A stretch of 64,000 nucleotides of DNA, from the NCBI GenBank assembly GCA_963682175.1, contig OY821771.1, positions 32,632,201-32,696,200 of the forward strand, given 5' to 3'. Positions 23,200 to 35,040 of this stretch are shown here, in pieces. This stretch comes from Triglochin maritima (Eukaryota > Streptophyta > Magnoliopsida > Alismatales > Juncaginaceae). The notes under the pieces are model-generated. The model did not search any database. It was not told the origin of the DNA and worked only from the letters and a program-made list of their open reading frames with translations. Position numbers and translations under genes: made by a program. Position 1 is the first letter of the stretch, and every line of letters begins with the position of its first letter.

Positions 23200-23527
23200 C
23201 ATACTAGACCCGCTGCCACCACGTGGTGACATGTGGCGGCGACGGGTTTTGTTTTTTGGGTTTAGAGAACTCGACACCACCAGTGTCGTGTTCGGTTTGA
23301 CTTTTATTGCCAACACTTCATATTTCGCTCGACGTGAGTCCTCAAGGAGAACTTGACACTTGTGACATCGAGTTCTATTTGAACTGTTCTCCTGACACTC
23401 AAATCGTGCATGAGACGGTTGACGCGTCAGGACAATAGTGTCTTAAAAAGAACTGGGCATCCTAGATGCCGAGTTCTAATGGCGGAACTCGGTGTGTGTA
23501 ACGCCGAGTTCTGCCGGGCTATAAAAG
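23200..23527 (+). promoter_or_regulatory. Presumed promoter region of the MULE, with inverted repeats and TATA box
   Basis: The sequence is full of GAACTCG-type short inverted repeats, for example AACTGGGCATC and GATGCCGAGTT around 23449-23476, and a G-box-like CCACGTGG palindrome near 23219. A TATA box, TATAAAAG, stands at 23520-23527, and a donor-like AAG|GTCAGG follows near 23573. It is about 0.9 kb upstream of the transposase ATG. The ends of the element could not be fixed. Confidence 0.5.
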
Positions 23528-24435
23528 CAGGCCTACTCCGCCCTCTCCCCTCTGTCGAGTTCTCGCGATTTTAAGGTCAGGATTTCGATTTTTTTTTTGT
23601 TTTCCACTTTTTTCTTGCCTTTTTATGTATTAGGATGATATACATTGTTGTTTTAGGTATGATTGTAGTGTTTTTATTGGTGTAGGAACCCGTTTTGGTT
23701 AGATTTCGATTTCGATTTTGGGTTTTCAGGCCAAACTATTTATTTCTTGTTTCTTAGTTGATTATTCATTTCATTTTTGTTGATTGTAGGTTTACGGTAG
23801 TAATCTTAAAAATAGTTGAATTTAAGTTTGATTATTGTGATTGCAATTAGATTTTTCGTTGTTATTTTGGTTTGAATGTATGTTAGTTTTAATGAATGTA
23901 AACTTAAAAAATGATTTATTTGGGTTTGAATGTATGTCTTTGATTGTATGTTGGAATTGAAGTTTGATTTTTGTAATCTTAAAAATAGAGTAATGAATGT
24001 ATGTGAGTTTTAATGGAAAAAATGTGTTGAAGTTGAGAAATATGTGTTTTAAATATGTCGTGATTTGTATGTTGTTTGAATGTATGTCGTTTGAATTTGT
24101 GAAATATGTCGTTATTTAGATGTTTGGAAGTTGAGAATGTTATTTGTAGCGTCGTTAGTTCCTTTTAAAGTACATGTCTAAATTTTACGAAATTTGAAAA
24201 TATAGAGGAGGTTCTGTCAAATTTTATTTTTTTTAACATTAATCGTAACGTTATTTATTGTAGTTGATTTTGCTACTACACTCATTGCTCGACGTTTACA
24301 GTCGTTTGCTACTACACTCGATTGAGGTAATTTTTAAAACTTTTTAGTACTTTCAGTTTTTTTTAATTAATTAGTAATAGAAGAACAACCATCTCACTTG
24401 AACACATTACTATTTTAAAGTAATATATGTTAGGA

Positions 24436-27129
24436 ATGGATAAAGATGATGAAGGATCTTTGTTGGTAATGTATAATGACAAATTAGAATTTTACAGGGA
24501 TGTGGCAGAGTATACATGATCTGACCGCAAATTGGTAGTTGTTTCATTGAACATAAAATATGAGGATTTAATGGATGTCATAAAATCCGAATGTTGTTAT
24601 CCACACAGTTTGTTTGATGTGAAGTTGACGGCAAAATTGCCATTAAACAATGATTGGACATACGCTCCATTAACCAATGATAGGTCGGTTTATGGAATGA
24701 TGCGTTTGTTTAAAAAGATGTCTGTGGTTGGAGTGTATGTGGAAGCTGAACCTAAAGTGCCCGACCCTATGCTGACAACCAACACTCATTCGCCGGAGTA
24801 TGGTACAGTAAGGTCAACCGGTTGGGACTGCGGAATAGATTTGAATATAAGTAAATCCTACAACCGAAGTTCCGACATACCAGCAAATTCCATTTTTCCA
24901 CTCGCATAACTACCAGCAAACATGCAATGAATGACCAGAAAATGCATGTGACATTCCATCTAGCAGTTCAAATCCTTATCCTGGTTTGTCGCAATTTGAA
25001 CTCATGCATTACAGTCATGATGAGTTTGTTGGTAGGGATGGATCATCTACCTCATATCCCTCCATTGGGTTTGGTTTGTCAGTTGTTGACTCAATTATTT
25101 TAGTTGACCAGAATGCATGCAAGAGATGCATAGCGTTGAAGATGATGACACTGAGGAATTAAGGGATTACAGTACACCATTCGCTGTAGAAGATGGACCT
25201 CAAAGTGTTTCTGCTAATGAAGTCGTTCCGGAGACACATGATGTCCTATGCTATGGGCCAATCCATAAACCGTGAAGACGAAGACATTGTTGATGATGCA
25301 GTTGCTAACAACAACATGATGATGCAGTTGCTAACAACAACATGGTTCCAACTCTTAATGAACTTCCCGATATCTTCGAGGACGACAACTGGATATAGAA
25401 TTTTGTAATTGAACACTCATTCTTCGATGCTGCGAACAATTTGGAACTGGGTGATTGGCGTACGGAAAATGATCGTTCTTTTTGGGATAACTGAAATTTC
25501 CCAACGAAAAATGATTCGGTTCACGCTCTGCAGTTGTGGCATGTTAAAAAGTTTTTTCAGTATTCAGTTGTGATTTTTCTTCAACAAAACGGTATATTGT
25601 TCATTGTCTTCTTCGTGATGAGGATAACTGCAAATTGCGTCTACATGCGTCTGTCCCAAAAGGCTGTAGGTATTTTCAAGTGAAAACGTACGACGCCGAG
25701 CACACTTGTTCCAATCCGATGTTGCTAAACGACAACAAACAATGTAGTGCTAATTTTGTTTGCGACTTGATAATGTCATCTGTTAGAACTAAGTTCACAA
25801 TTACTCCTGCTGGGATAATGGAAAAGGTGAAGACCAAATACTCACTCAAAATCGGTTACGCTAAAGCATGACATGCCAGGCAAAAAACGTTGAACCGAAT
25901 TTATGGTGCCGAAGAAGACAATTTTAGGGATCTGCGAAGGTTCCTCACAGTTCTCTGTCAAAACAATGAAGGATCTGTTGTCGAAATAGAGACCGTACAG
26001 GTAAATCCAGACGAGGAGATGTTTAAGCGTGTGTTTTGGGCGTTCGGGCCATCAATTAGTGAGTTTTGGAAACCACCTCTATAGCAAATATAGAGGTTTA
26101 TTGCTAATTGTTGTGGGCACGGATGCAGACAATGTAATTTTTCCTTTGACATTTGCTGTTGTAGAGAGCGAGAAGACAGAATCGTTGACGTGGTTCCTTC
26201 AAATCCTGGCACGTAGTGATTAGGCGACCCGATTTGTGTATTATCACCGACAGATTTTCGGAAATAAATGCTTGTGTCCGAGCCACATTTTCACATTCAG
26301 AGGGGCATGTACATCGATTTTGTCTTCGACACATGAAAACAAATCTTGCTAAACATCGAAATTGCAAGGAAAGAATGTGACAAATCAAGTTTTACGAAGC
26401 AGGTAAAACACATTCCTTTATGAAATTTGAAGAACTAATGAAGGCTATTGCAGAGTAACATAAACCGGTATACGAGTGGATTCAGCATCAAGGTCCTTTG
26501 GAAAGATGAACTTGTTGTCATGACGGGGGTCGACGTTTCGGATGTACGACAACAAACATGTCAAAAAACTTCAACAATGTCTTACGAGGGGCACGTGGTA
26601 TGCCAATTACGACCATGATTTTGATGATCTTTCTCTGTTTGAACAAATTCTTTGTTAAAAGAAGGGACGTCGCTGAGTCATGAAATGAAACATATGTACC
26701 GACAGTCCTCACCGTGGTAACGACAAACAACAATCTGGCCAGAACTCATACATTAACTTGATACCACCAGTTGATGTACCAGGTTGAAGCCAATGACCAG
26801 AAAAAGTACCTTGTGAAATTTGACAAAGGAGTTATTAGTTGCACTTGTGGATACATAATTGCAATGCACGTCCCTTGTTCACATGTAGTAGCAGTTTGCA
26901 GCGGCAGACATGCAAATGTTAGCACTTCACATTTGGTCCCCCGTATTATGAGGTATTGGCCAGATCGTGGCAACATCACAATGAAGCCTCCGTAAACCAA
27001 AAGACCTCCTGGTCGGACAAAATAAACGCGAATCAGAAACGAGATGGACGAGCACTGTGGAAGAAGGGTAGGTGTGGGAGATGCGGTGGTTTGGGGTATA
27101 ATAGAAAATGATGCAATGAACCTACATAG
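24436..27129 (+). pseudogene. MuDR/MULE-type transposase, decayed
   Basis: Begins at ATG 24436 (MDKDDEGSLLVMYNDKLEF). The N-terminal MULE region (24532-24900) is followed by a WRKY/GCM1-like DNA-binding segment around 25635-25800 (R-L-H-A-S-V...Y-F-Q-V-K-T-Y...E-H-T-C). The catalytic MULE domain near 26095-26215 reads V-G-T-D-A-D-N-V-I-F-P-L-T-F-A-V-V-E-S-E. A SWIM zinc finger at about 26830-26910 has C-T-C-(X10)-C-S-H. A C-terminal knuckle C-G-R-C...C lies just before the stop at 27127-27129. Many stops and frameshifts break the frame, so it cannot move itself. The domain order is that of autonomous plant MULEs. Confidence 0.8.
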
Positions 27130-27178
27130 TAAAATTGTTTAAAAAATGTCTATGTTACCATTATGTATGATTTCAGAT

Positions 27179-27298
27179 AAATGTAAGACTTGAATGATGA
27201 TTAAATGTAAGAGTTGAATTGATGTGGTGTAAGACTTGGTGGTGTAAGAGTTGAATGTGGTGTAAGATTTGATTGTGATGTAAGACTTCAATGAATGT
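27179..27298. repeat. Short tandem repeat, TGTAAGACTTGAAT-like
   Basis: Six or so imperfect copies of a TGTAAGA-[CG]TTGAATG motif sit between the transposase and the mobile-domain gene. Confidence 0.6.
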
Positions 27299-27431
27299 CA
27301 TCCCTATTGGTAAAAAAACTAGATGTTTGATTTTTACCAAATTTTCGTAACTGTAATTAATATTACGTGGATTCTTAAGATATGATTGGCAACACTTCAA
27401 TGTTTTCGAATATTTAACGTGTTATGTACAA

Positions 27432-28103
27432 ATGGAGTTTGGTGTTTTCAGTACCAGTTCGGTTAGACGCAGCTACGCTTCACAGAGTCCGATAGACAAA
27501 TCAGTGTTGGTTTTGCATGCCAACCACAAGTCTGACTTGTTCAAAGATTTTGTATTAATATTCTGTCATTTATCTTAAATTATGCTAAAGGATGTGGATG
27601 ACGTAAAATGCGTTGAGCCTGGATCGAAGCTCAACGAATGACAGATCACTGATGAGAGGATGTTGTTTCTGCTAGATATGGCGGGGTTTGACACAGTCAC
27701 TCGGTTGGGCCGAGTCTAGTTGGACCATACCTTGCTGGGGGCGATGGTTGAGCGTTGGAGACCGGAGGCTCATTCATTTCACCTGCGACATGGTGAGATC
27801 ACTTGCACCTTGCGTGACATCTCTTTGATTACCGGCTTGCACGTAGATGGTTTGCCGGTGTGTGAGTCTCAGGAGTACGTTTGGTCAGAGGTATGCATGG
27901 ATTTATTGGGTCAGATCCTCGATGACTTGGGTCGTAAGGGTTCCGTAACTTTGGGTTGGTTGCAAGTTCAGTTTCAGCAGTTGCTTTTTAATGCTGACGA
28001 GGAGACAGTTACACGACACATCAGAGCTTTTATTCTGTTCCAGTTGGGATGCATTGGTCGACGAGTTAATTACACCAGCAGAACTAGAAAAACACATGAT
28101 TAA
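27432..28103 (+). pseudogene. Plant mobile domain (MAIN-like) gene next to the MULE, truncated
   Basis: ATG at 27432 gives a start typical of this family (S-P-I-D-K-S-V-L-V-L-H-A-N-H-K-S). After a probable short intron the frame continues E-R-M-L-F-L-L-D-M-A-G-F-D-T-V. From 27720 it shows the core V-E-R-W-R-P-E-A-H-S-F-H-L-R-H-G-E, then C-T-L-R-D-I-S-L-I-T-G-L-H-V-D-G and R-A-F-I-L-F-Q-L-G-C. These are signatures of the plant mobile domain (once called aminotransferase-like), found in MAIN genes and in many MULEs. The frame has stops and the C-terminal half is missing after 28103. It lies directly downstream of the MULE transposase on the same strand, so it was probably carried by that element. 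Confidence 0.75.
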
Positions 28104-28957
28104 CCACTCTTATAAGGATTAGGATCTAACACCACTAGAGTTCTTAAATCAATTCCATTTTATTGAAATCTAACTTACCTTAAAATTACAGGTCACCGTC
28201 GTCTCGTTGTTGCAACTAAACCTGAAAACTCTAGGAGTTAGTTGGGTTCCATTTTAGCTTTAACTATTGCGTTTCTTTTGAATTATTTTAAAGTTAAGGT
28301 GATAATTTCCAAACATCATGGCAACATCATGCAACATTGCATGCATGGCTTGCAGAATGAGGGCACCATCTGAACAATTGTTGTCTTGGGAGTTTTTTTG
28401 TTGTTGGTGGAATGTGTCAGGGAGGGATATTGGTGAAAAGAAATTGTTCAACTAGGTGCGCACTTGGACTAAACACAACATAAATCGGTCATGTTTTGGA
28501 ACTTCAAGAAGGGATGTATATGTTTGGATACCATGTGAAATTTGAATGATCAACTACTTTTACAAAACTTAAGCACTTAGGCACATGATAAATTCAACTC
28601 TATTATATAGTATTAGCATACATCTTTTATTTAACAATCACTAAGGCAAAAATATAGTTATTACGTCATTTTTTTACTTATTATACGTCGGTTATACCAC
28701 CCCGCTGCCCGACGTGGTAGGCGTAGGGGACATGGTAAGGGAGTATTTTTTACTTGGGTCAAAATACCGACATGACATGATATGTAAGTCTACCACGATG
28801 TGGAAAGTTCTTGTACATAGAAGGTCTCAAAATCAGACGTACATAGCTAAATTAGGTTTGGCAAATATCTACATGAGAATTACGTGCATGATTATCTTGG
28901 CGGGATGAAGCAACATTTATTTATTTAAGTAACAAAGAAAAAACAAAAGTGGAGGGA
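28104..28957. other. Right flank of the MULE, no gene recognised
   Basis: AT-rich sequence with no domain match in any frame. It may contain the undetected right end of the MULE. Confidence 0.35.
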
Positions 28958-29268
28958 ATGCATAGCAAGGTTTTAAAAACCGGACCAGACCAAACAGTTC
29001 GACCCGGTCGGACCAGGAACCAATGGGCTAACAACCGGTTTAGCTAAAAAATAGAGCTTCTTGTCGAACCATTCTGAACTGGATTGAACCGGGTCAGACT
29101 ATTTGGTTGGACCGGTGTGTTAGACTGGACATAAAAATATTTCAAATTTTCCCAAAATTTTAAAATCAGAAAATATGAGATTTTTTTTTGCAATTCTTAC
29201 AAACAAAACCCACAAACTTACCACCCAAAAACCCTACTCTCCCTCACCAAATCCTTCGTAAGCCTCCC

Positions 29269-30678
29269 TGTTGAACGTTCTAATTAAACCGCAAGTGCAC
29301 GACGTCGGTGAAGACGTGGCAAATACGGGTCGTCCACAGGGAGGTGAACAGCCTCTTGTTTGTTAGAAATCAAGTGGCAACAAAGAGGGAAGAGAGTTGA
29401 TTATACTAATCTACGCTATACTACACTACGAAGTAACGCATGCACAAGCAAACAACAAACGATAAACTACCAAACTGAACTATGGACTCGATAAGAATGC
29501 TGGAATCAGTAAATGAAAGACCCCTTAGGGGGTGGAGTGACTACACATACACAATAAGGAGGTAAGAATGTCTTCCTATAGTCACAAGTGGAGGTAGTGT
29601 TTTCATGTATGGTAGGTGTCTACTTATCATGACAAAACCCATCAATTAAATTACTAACCTATTTGATTAACATTCATAAACACAAGCTGATTATTTAAGA
29701 AACTAAACAAGCATGAGAGGTGTCTTAAAACTTGTGGTAAAATCCGTCTAGTGAAGTGTTCTATTCTAACAAGAAAGCATGCATTCATATTAATCAACAC
29801 ATTTGAAAATAAAACATTATTCCTTTCTTAATTGCATATATAAGTATCATCTCCATCCCCCAAAAGGGGAGTAGTTTTACTCACTAAACATTAAACTAAC
29901 TATTACACTAAGATAAGAAAACATATTAACTAAGCTAGATTTAATAAAAGACACTTAAACTAAACATGCAAGAACTACAAAAGAGCTATAAAAGAAGCAA
30001 GAAAACAAGGAAAAATTTATTGATTTCAGACTCACAATACCAGTAGCATCTCCCCCATTGAGTTTCTTGCTTCAAGGCTTTCACTTCAATTAGGGAGAAT
30101 GACCACAAAACATGGAGTGATTACAATAGAAGGTGAAGAGTTCTATTTATAGCCATAGAAAAAGGTAATCCGGGACAATCCCCCGGTATGAGACTAAACA
30201 AATACCAAACATAGACTAAATACGCTCTAATACACAACCCACAAAAATCTCCGCGGATCCGGAGCAACCCGGACCGCCAATTAGCGGTCCCAAATCGCCA
30301 ATTGGCGGTCTACAGGATCCAGATCGGTCTGGGCTTTTGTCTGGGCTTTCTATGATGGTATTGTTTGTCTTTGATGCATTTACTTGACTTGTTGGAGCTC
30401 CGACCCGAATAGAATTGCCAAAATACTCCCCATGATGGTGTGGAGTATTTTTGTTTGCTCATTGGTCCTTCGATCTTTCATTCAGGTCCTTTGATCTTGC
30501 ATCTTAGTCCTCGAATCTTTCAACTCAGTCATTTTTCCTACTTTTGGGTCCTTTTATGCTTCTTCTCTTCAAACCTCTTTATTTCTGAAATTCAAATATA
30601 AAACTCGTCACGTAGCATTATTTAGGTGAAAGATAATGGATATAAGATGCAAATGTAAGCATGACATGATGTCAATCA
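29269..30678 (-). mobile_element. Solo LTR of the Athila-like family
   Basis: 1410 bp in reverse orientation to the element at 1-8347, from TGTTGAACG to ...GATGTCAATCA. It is flanked by a perfect 5-bp duplication CTCCC (29264-29268 and 30679-30683). No internal region is present, so it is the product of LTR-LTR recombination. It carries the palindrome pair at 30271-30310. Confidence 0.88.
30271..30310. repeat. Paired palindromes in the solo LTR
   Basis: GGACCGCCAATTAGCGGTCC (one central change) and then, after four bases, TCGCCAATTGGCGGTC. Same layout as the pair at 57-96. Confidence 0.85.
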
Positions 30679-30818
30679 CTCCCTCACAAAACCGTAGTCT
30701 CTCTCTTTTGCCACCCACAAACTTGTCTATGAGCCGCTGGTCTAGCACGCTCCTCCGGTGTAGCGTGTCTGCTCTGGTCTAGTGCGACATTGTCAGTACA
30801 AGAAGTCCAACATCAAAA

Positions 30819-31474
30819 TATTGAGAATTGAACTTAATCCTAGGTGGCATCCTAGTCACTAGCCACACCATCTATGAAGAGTGAGTCATCTAGGAGTTGA
30901 TGACTCAACAAGTTGGAAGATAAAAGGTTGAAGAAAAGGAAGAGACAAAGAGTCTCTCCCTTTATCCATGATTTTCGTCCTTATTTTATGGTGCAATTTA
31001 AGTAGAGGTTGTAATGATCTTGAATAGTCAACTTTATGTAGTGTATGTTATGTTTATGTTTTAGGCAAAGTTGAAGAGTCATTGTAAGTGCCTATATAAG
31101 CACAGGAGTTCTCCATTTGTAACAAGTGATAGAATGAGTGAAAAAGAGAAAAAGAAAGAAGAATGTAAGTGAGAAAGAAGAAAGAAAAGAGTATGTTTGT
31201 TGCAAATCCCATTTTGCATTTGAGTGTTAAGTAGTCATTTTCTTCTTTCATTCGTGGCCACCAATTGTGTAAATCAAAGTATGGTTTCAGTGATGGCAAT
31301 AGAAGGCCCTCATCATGAAGAGCAAGGCGAGCCAAAACCGCGCACCAGGCGCGACTTCTGAACCGCTGATTGGTTGTTTCGGACCGCTGGTTGGCGGTCC
31401 AAGTGCGCTTGGTGGAGGGTGGCTTTCTGGGGTGACTCGGTCAAGTGCTCCCCATCTTTCTACCGGATCTAACG
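30819..31474 (+). repeat. 5' LTR of copia element 1
   Basis: 656 bp. It has a TATA box TATATAAG at 31093-31100 and a palindrome pair at 31361-31400 near the 3' end. Confidence 0.88.
31361..31400. repeat. Paired palindromes in copia 5' LTR
   Basis: A degraded first member (AACCGCTGATTGGTTG...) and an intact second member GGACCGCTGGTTGGCGGTCC (31381-31400), about 75 bp from the LTR end. Confidence 0.8.
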
Positions 31475-31496
31475 TCTGGTATCAAAGCCTCGTCTG

Positions 31497-32708
31497 ATGG
31501 GGAGATCAGGAATGACCTCGTTTGGTTATGCATCGTTGCCTCGCCTTTAGAAAGAGAACTATGACAATTGGAGTATCCAAATGCGTGCCTTGCTTGGTGC
31601 GCATGATGCTTGGGATCTTGTGTAGAGCGGCTTCGAGGAGGAGGCCATGACGGGGGTAGCAGCCGTCGGAGAAATCAAAGCACAAAAGGAGAGAAGTGCC
31701 AAAGACAAGAGTGCTCTCTTCCTTCTCTTCCAAGCGGTGGATGAGAGTTGCTTTGAGAAGATTGGTGAAGCCAAGATGTCGAAGGAGGCGTGGGACACCC
31801 TTCAGAAGAGCTACAAGGGTGCTGATTGAGTGAGGCAAGTGCACCTCCAAATGCTTCGAGGCGAGTTTGAGGTGTTGAAAATGAAGGAATCGGAAGGTAT
31901 TGCCGATTTCGTGATGAGGGTTCGCGTGGTGGCGAACAAATTGAAGAGAAATGGGGAGTCATTAACTGAAGGAAGGGTGGTGGAGAAGCTATTGCGTTCT
32001 CTCACCGAAGACTTCAAAAATGTTGTGTGTGCTATCGAGGAATCAAAGGACCTCGAGAAGATGATCGTCGATGACCTAGCAAGCTCGTTGGAGGCATATG
32101 AACAAAGGAAGAAGTATAATAAACAAGAGGTGTTGGAGGAGGCATTGCAAGCGAAGATGTCACTCAAGGAGGAGAAGCCTCGCAACATCGATCAGGGAAG
32201 TGGTGACCGTCTAAACAAGAAGGAGGTCGAATGCTTCAAGTGTGGGAAGCATGACCATTTTACGAAAGAGTGTTGGTCACAAAAGAAGGTGGAGGAGAGC
32301 TCCAACCATGGTCATGGTGATCGTAGATCAAAGAAGGAGGTTGAGTGCTTCAATTGTGGGAAGCATGGACACTTTGCTAGTGAGTGTTGGTCGAAGAAGA
32401 AGGTGGAAGAGAGTTCCAACCTTATTGCCGAGGAGGAAGATGCCCACGGTGATGGAATGTCATTGTTTGTTAACCACGAGGAGGTGACAAATCATGTCAT
32501 GCATGCTCAAGTTGATGATGAGCATAAGGAGGAATACGAAGAAAACAATGAAAATGAGGACCAAGAGGTGGAGGTGGCAGATTCCACCGAACACGACGTT
32601 GTATCATCCGATGATGAAGAGACGAGACCGAGTAAGAAAAGGAGTCTTCGTGATCTATATGAGGGAACAAGTGAGATACACTTGGTTTGCCTCTTCGCTC
32701 AAAGGTGA
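31497..32708 (+). pseudogene. gag: Copia gag with two zinc knuckles, broken by stops
   Basis: The frame starts at ATG 31497, eight bases after the primer site, and has in-frame stops at about 31548, 31623 and 31827. From 31830 it is open to 32708. It matches the UBN2-type Gag of plant copia elements (F-L-L-F-Q-A-V-D, W-D-T-L-Q-K-S-Y, L-Q-M-L-R-G-E-F-E, F-V-M-R-V-R-V-V-A-N-K-L). Two CCHC knuckles follow, C-F-K-C-G-K-H-D-H-F-T-K-E-C and C-F-N-C-G-K-H-G-H-F-A-S-E-C, then an acidic stretch. It ends in the linker that normally precedes RT (R-S-L-R-D-L-Y-E-G). The intact order knuckle to RT linker shows protease and integrase were cut out. Confidence 0.82.
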
Positions 32709-33137
32709 GAGAATCCTGTTCGAAGAAGCGGTGGCAAATGCAAGAAGGCTAGCCACGATGAATGAGGAGATGCAGTCGATAGAAAAGAATGAGACTTGGG
32801 AGCTAGCTTCACTTCCAAAACGTCACAAAACCACTAGTGTCAGGTGGGTGTATAAGAAGAAGAGAAGATCCGAAGGAGAGGTCGAGCGATACAAGGCACG
32901 CTTGGTAGCAAAAGGCTACAAGCAAAGGACCGACATAGATTATGAAGAAGTGTTCGCACCGGTGGCATGCATGGAGACAATCCCTTTTTGTGTGGCTTAT
33001 GAACAAGTGAGGTTCACATGGTGTGTCTTTTAGCTCAAGCAAACACGTTGCCAATAAGGTTGCATGAAAGTATGCGCAACCTACTTGGAATGGAGGATGG
33101 AAGAGGATTAAGTTCAAGGAGGAGTATTGAGAATTGA
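32709..33137 (+). pseudogene. pol: Copia RT start joined to RNase H end
   Basis: After a frame change the translation continues with the RT start, N-E-T-W-E-L-A-S-L-P-K...[12 protein letters not shown]...V-F-A-P-V. It then jumps to the RNase H tail, L-P-I-R-L-H-E-S-M-R-N-L-L-G-M-E-D-G-R-G-L. The stop at 33135-33137 falls 13 bases inside the 3' LTR, as in the second copia copy. The catalytic RT and RNase H cores are missing. Confidence 0.75.
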
Positions 33138-33776
33138 ACTTAATCCTAGGTGGCATCCTAGTCACTAGCCACATCATCTATGAAGGGTGAGTCATCTAGG
33201 AGTTGATGACTCAACAACTTGGAAGATAAAAGGTTGAAGGAAAGGAAGAGACAAAGAGTCTCTCCATTTATCCATGATTTTCGTCCTTATTTTATGGTGC
33301 AATTTAAACAGAGGTTGTATTGATCTTGAATGGTCATCTTTATGTAGTGTATATTATGTTTATGTTTTAGGCAAAGTTGAAGAGTCATTGTAAGTGCCTA
33401 TATAAGCACAAGAGTTCTCCATTTGTAACAAGTCATAGAATGAGTGAAAAAGAGAAAAAGAAAGAAGAATGTAAGTGAGAAAGAAGAAAGAAAAGAGTAT
33501 GTTGCAAATCCCATTTTGCATTTGAGTGTTAAGTAGTCATTTTCTTCTTTCATTCGTGGCCACCAATTGTGTAAATCAAAGTATGGTTTCAGTGATGGCA
33601 ATAGAAGGCCCTCAGCATGGAGAGCAAGGCAAGCCAAAACCGCACACCAGACGCGGCTTCTGAACCGCTGATTGGCGGTTTGGGACTGCTGGTTGGCGGT
33701 CCAAGTGCGCCTGGTGGAGGGTGACTTTCTGGGGTGACTTGGTCGAGTGCTCCCTGTCTTTCTCCCAGATATAACA
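33125..33776 (+). repeat. 3' LTR of copia element 1
   Basis: 652 bp, preceded by the purine tract AAGGAGGAG, starting TATTGAG and ending TAACA. It carries a palindrome pair at 33663-33702. Confidence 0.88.
33663..33702. repeat. Paired palindromes in copia 3' LTR
   Basis: AACCGCTGATTGGCGGTT (33663-33680), then GGGACTGCTGGTTGGCGGTCC (33682-33702, one arm change). Better preserved than in the 5' LTR. Confidence 0.8.
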
Positions 33777-34208
33777 CAAAATTCCTTGCTATTTCTACAA
33801 CATTTTTTATTATAGAGAAACCAAGGCATACTTCTACATGATTTGGTATGAAGTGTAGATGACTAGATGATGTCATGGATAGTAGTGAAGGTTGATTTTG
33901 GTTTTAGATTCTTAATTCCAATAATGCTTTCTCTAATTCTTATTCAAATTTGTTGCGTTAAGTAAAGATAACAAATTGTGATTGATATCATGAATTATAT
34001 TTAACGTTTGGTATGTATATATTAATGATTGATTTTACAAAAATCGGTTCAAACCGGTCCGACCGTTAATATTTATGCGGTTGGTCCAACTTCAGGTCTA
34101 AAAAATACAGATGTCATGCTGACATCATCAACGGTCTGATCGTGGTTGGACCACATTGAACCAAAACCAAAACTTTATTGGTTCGATTCTTAAAACCTTA
34201 ATCCATAG

Positions 34209-35040
34209 TACATATGTGACAATCTGCATGGTGGTTACCCATACTTCACGTCTACCCACCTCAACATATCCACTCCATCCTCTAACCTCATCCCACTCTC
34301 CCATACCCCATGTCTCCCATACTCCACATTGACCCCATCTCCGTCAAAGTAAACTAACCCTCACAATCTCTTACACGTGTACATCCACATACTTCACAGC
34401 CCACGTTGGTGTGTGAATGCAACCTCACACCTTGAATGCAACGATCCATGATCTACATGTTCAACACTCAACGTGATCTTACATTATAAATACCCTGCAA
34501 ATGTTTTTGTTTTAGATGTTACAAACTCCACACAACAAAGAAAGAAAAAAGAGGAACAAAACATTTATACGTACGTAAGAAAGAGAAGAGAGCGACGTGA
34601 GAGAGAGAGAAGTTTGAAGGTTTGCTGGGTTTAAGTACAGAAAAGAAAGAGAAGGTGTTACGAGGGAGAAGAAGGCGACTGTAGATCCCAGAGGCGACAT
34701 CTGCTCTGCCAATTCCAACATTCGCGACGACTCCGGTAACGACTACGGCTCCATCGAAACCTCCATTGTAACTCCGACAAGTGCAACCTTAAAGCCAACA
34801 TTTGCTTCATCTTAAAATAAAATAAAACAAACAAAACAAAAAACCATGGTCATCCAGCCACTGTCCTATTTTAAAGGATTTGTCTCTGGGTGGTTGTCCG
34901 ATTAGCCAAGCGACCACTTCCTTTTCAGGACTCGTGCTCGTTTGGTTTTGAAAAAAAACACGTCATTCTGGTTACTGTCCTCTTTAAAGGATTAGTCTCC
35001 GGTTTGATCGTTTATATTTTAACAAATAAAATAAAAAGAC
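34209..35040. other. AT-rich stretch with purine-rich tract, no gene
   Basis: Contains a CATTATAAATACC TATA-like motif near 34483 and a GA-rich leader-like run (34530-34680), which could be a relic promoter. No supported ORF follows. Confidence 0.3.

Larger units (their letters stand above)
30819..33776 (+). mobile_element. Ty1/copia retrotransposon, internally deleted, TA...CA ends
   Basis: 2958 bp flanked by a perfect 5-bp duplication CAAAA (30814-30818 and 33777-33781). The duplication fixes the LTR ends as TATTGAG...TAACA (5' copy decayed to TAACG), not the usual TG...CA. A methionine-tRNA-type primer site TGGTATCAAAGC is at 31477-31488. The inside holds gag, the start of RT and the very end of RNase H. 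Protease, integrase and most of RT are gone. It is related to the element at 53160-57159. Confidence 0.88.
28966..34200. mobile_element. hAT-like non-autonomous element holding two nested retroelements
   Basis: Left end CAAGGTTTTAAAAACCGG; right end, reversed, TAAGGTTTTAAGAATCG. The flanks are an imperfect 8-bp duplication, ATGCATAG (28958-28965) and ATCCATAG (34201-34208). Subterminal sequence is rich in GGTTC/GGACC motifs. Its own sequence (about 860 bp) is 28966-29268, 30679-30818 and 33782-34200. A solo LTR and a copia element fill the gaps, each with its own target duplication. Confidence 0.65.

Noticed and set aside
23200..28750. Attempt to define MULE ends (GCTGCC/ACGTGG stretches at 23210 and 28703)
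   Set aside because: The likeness is direct, not inverted, and no 9-bp duplication was found.
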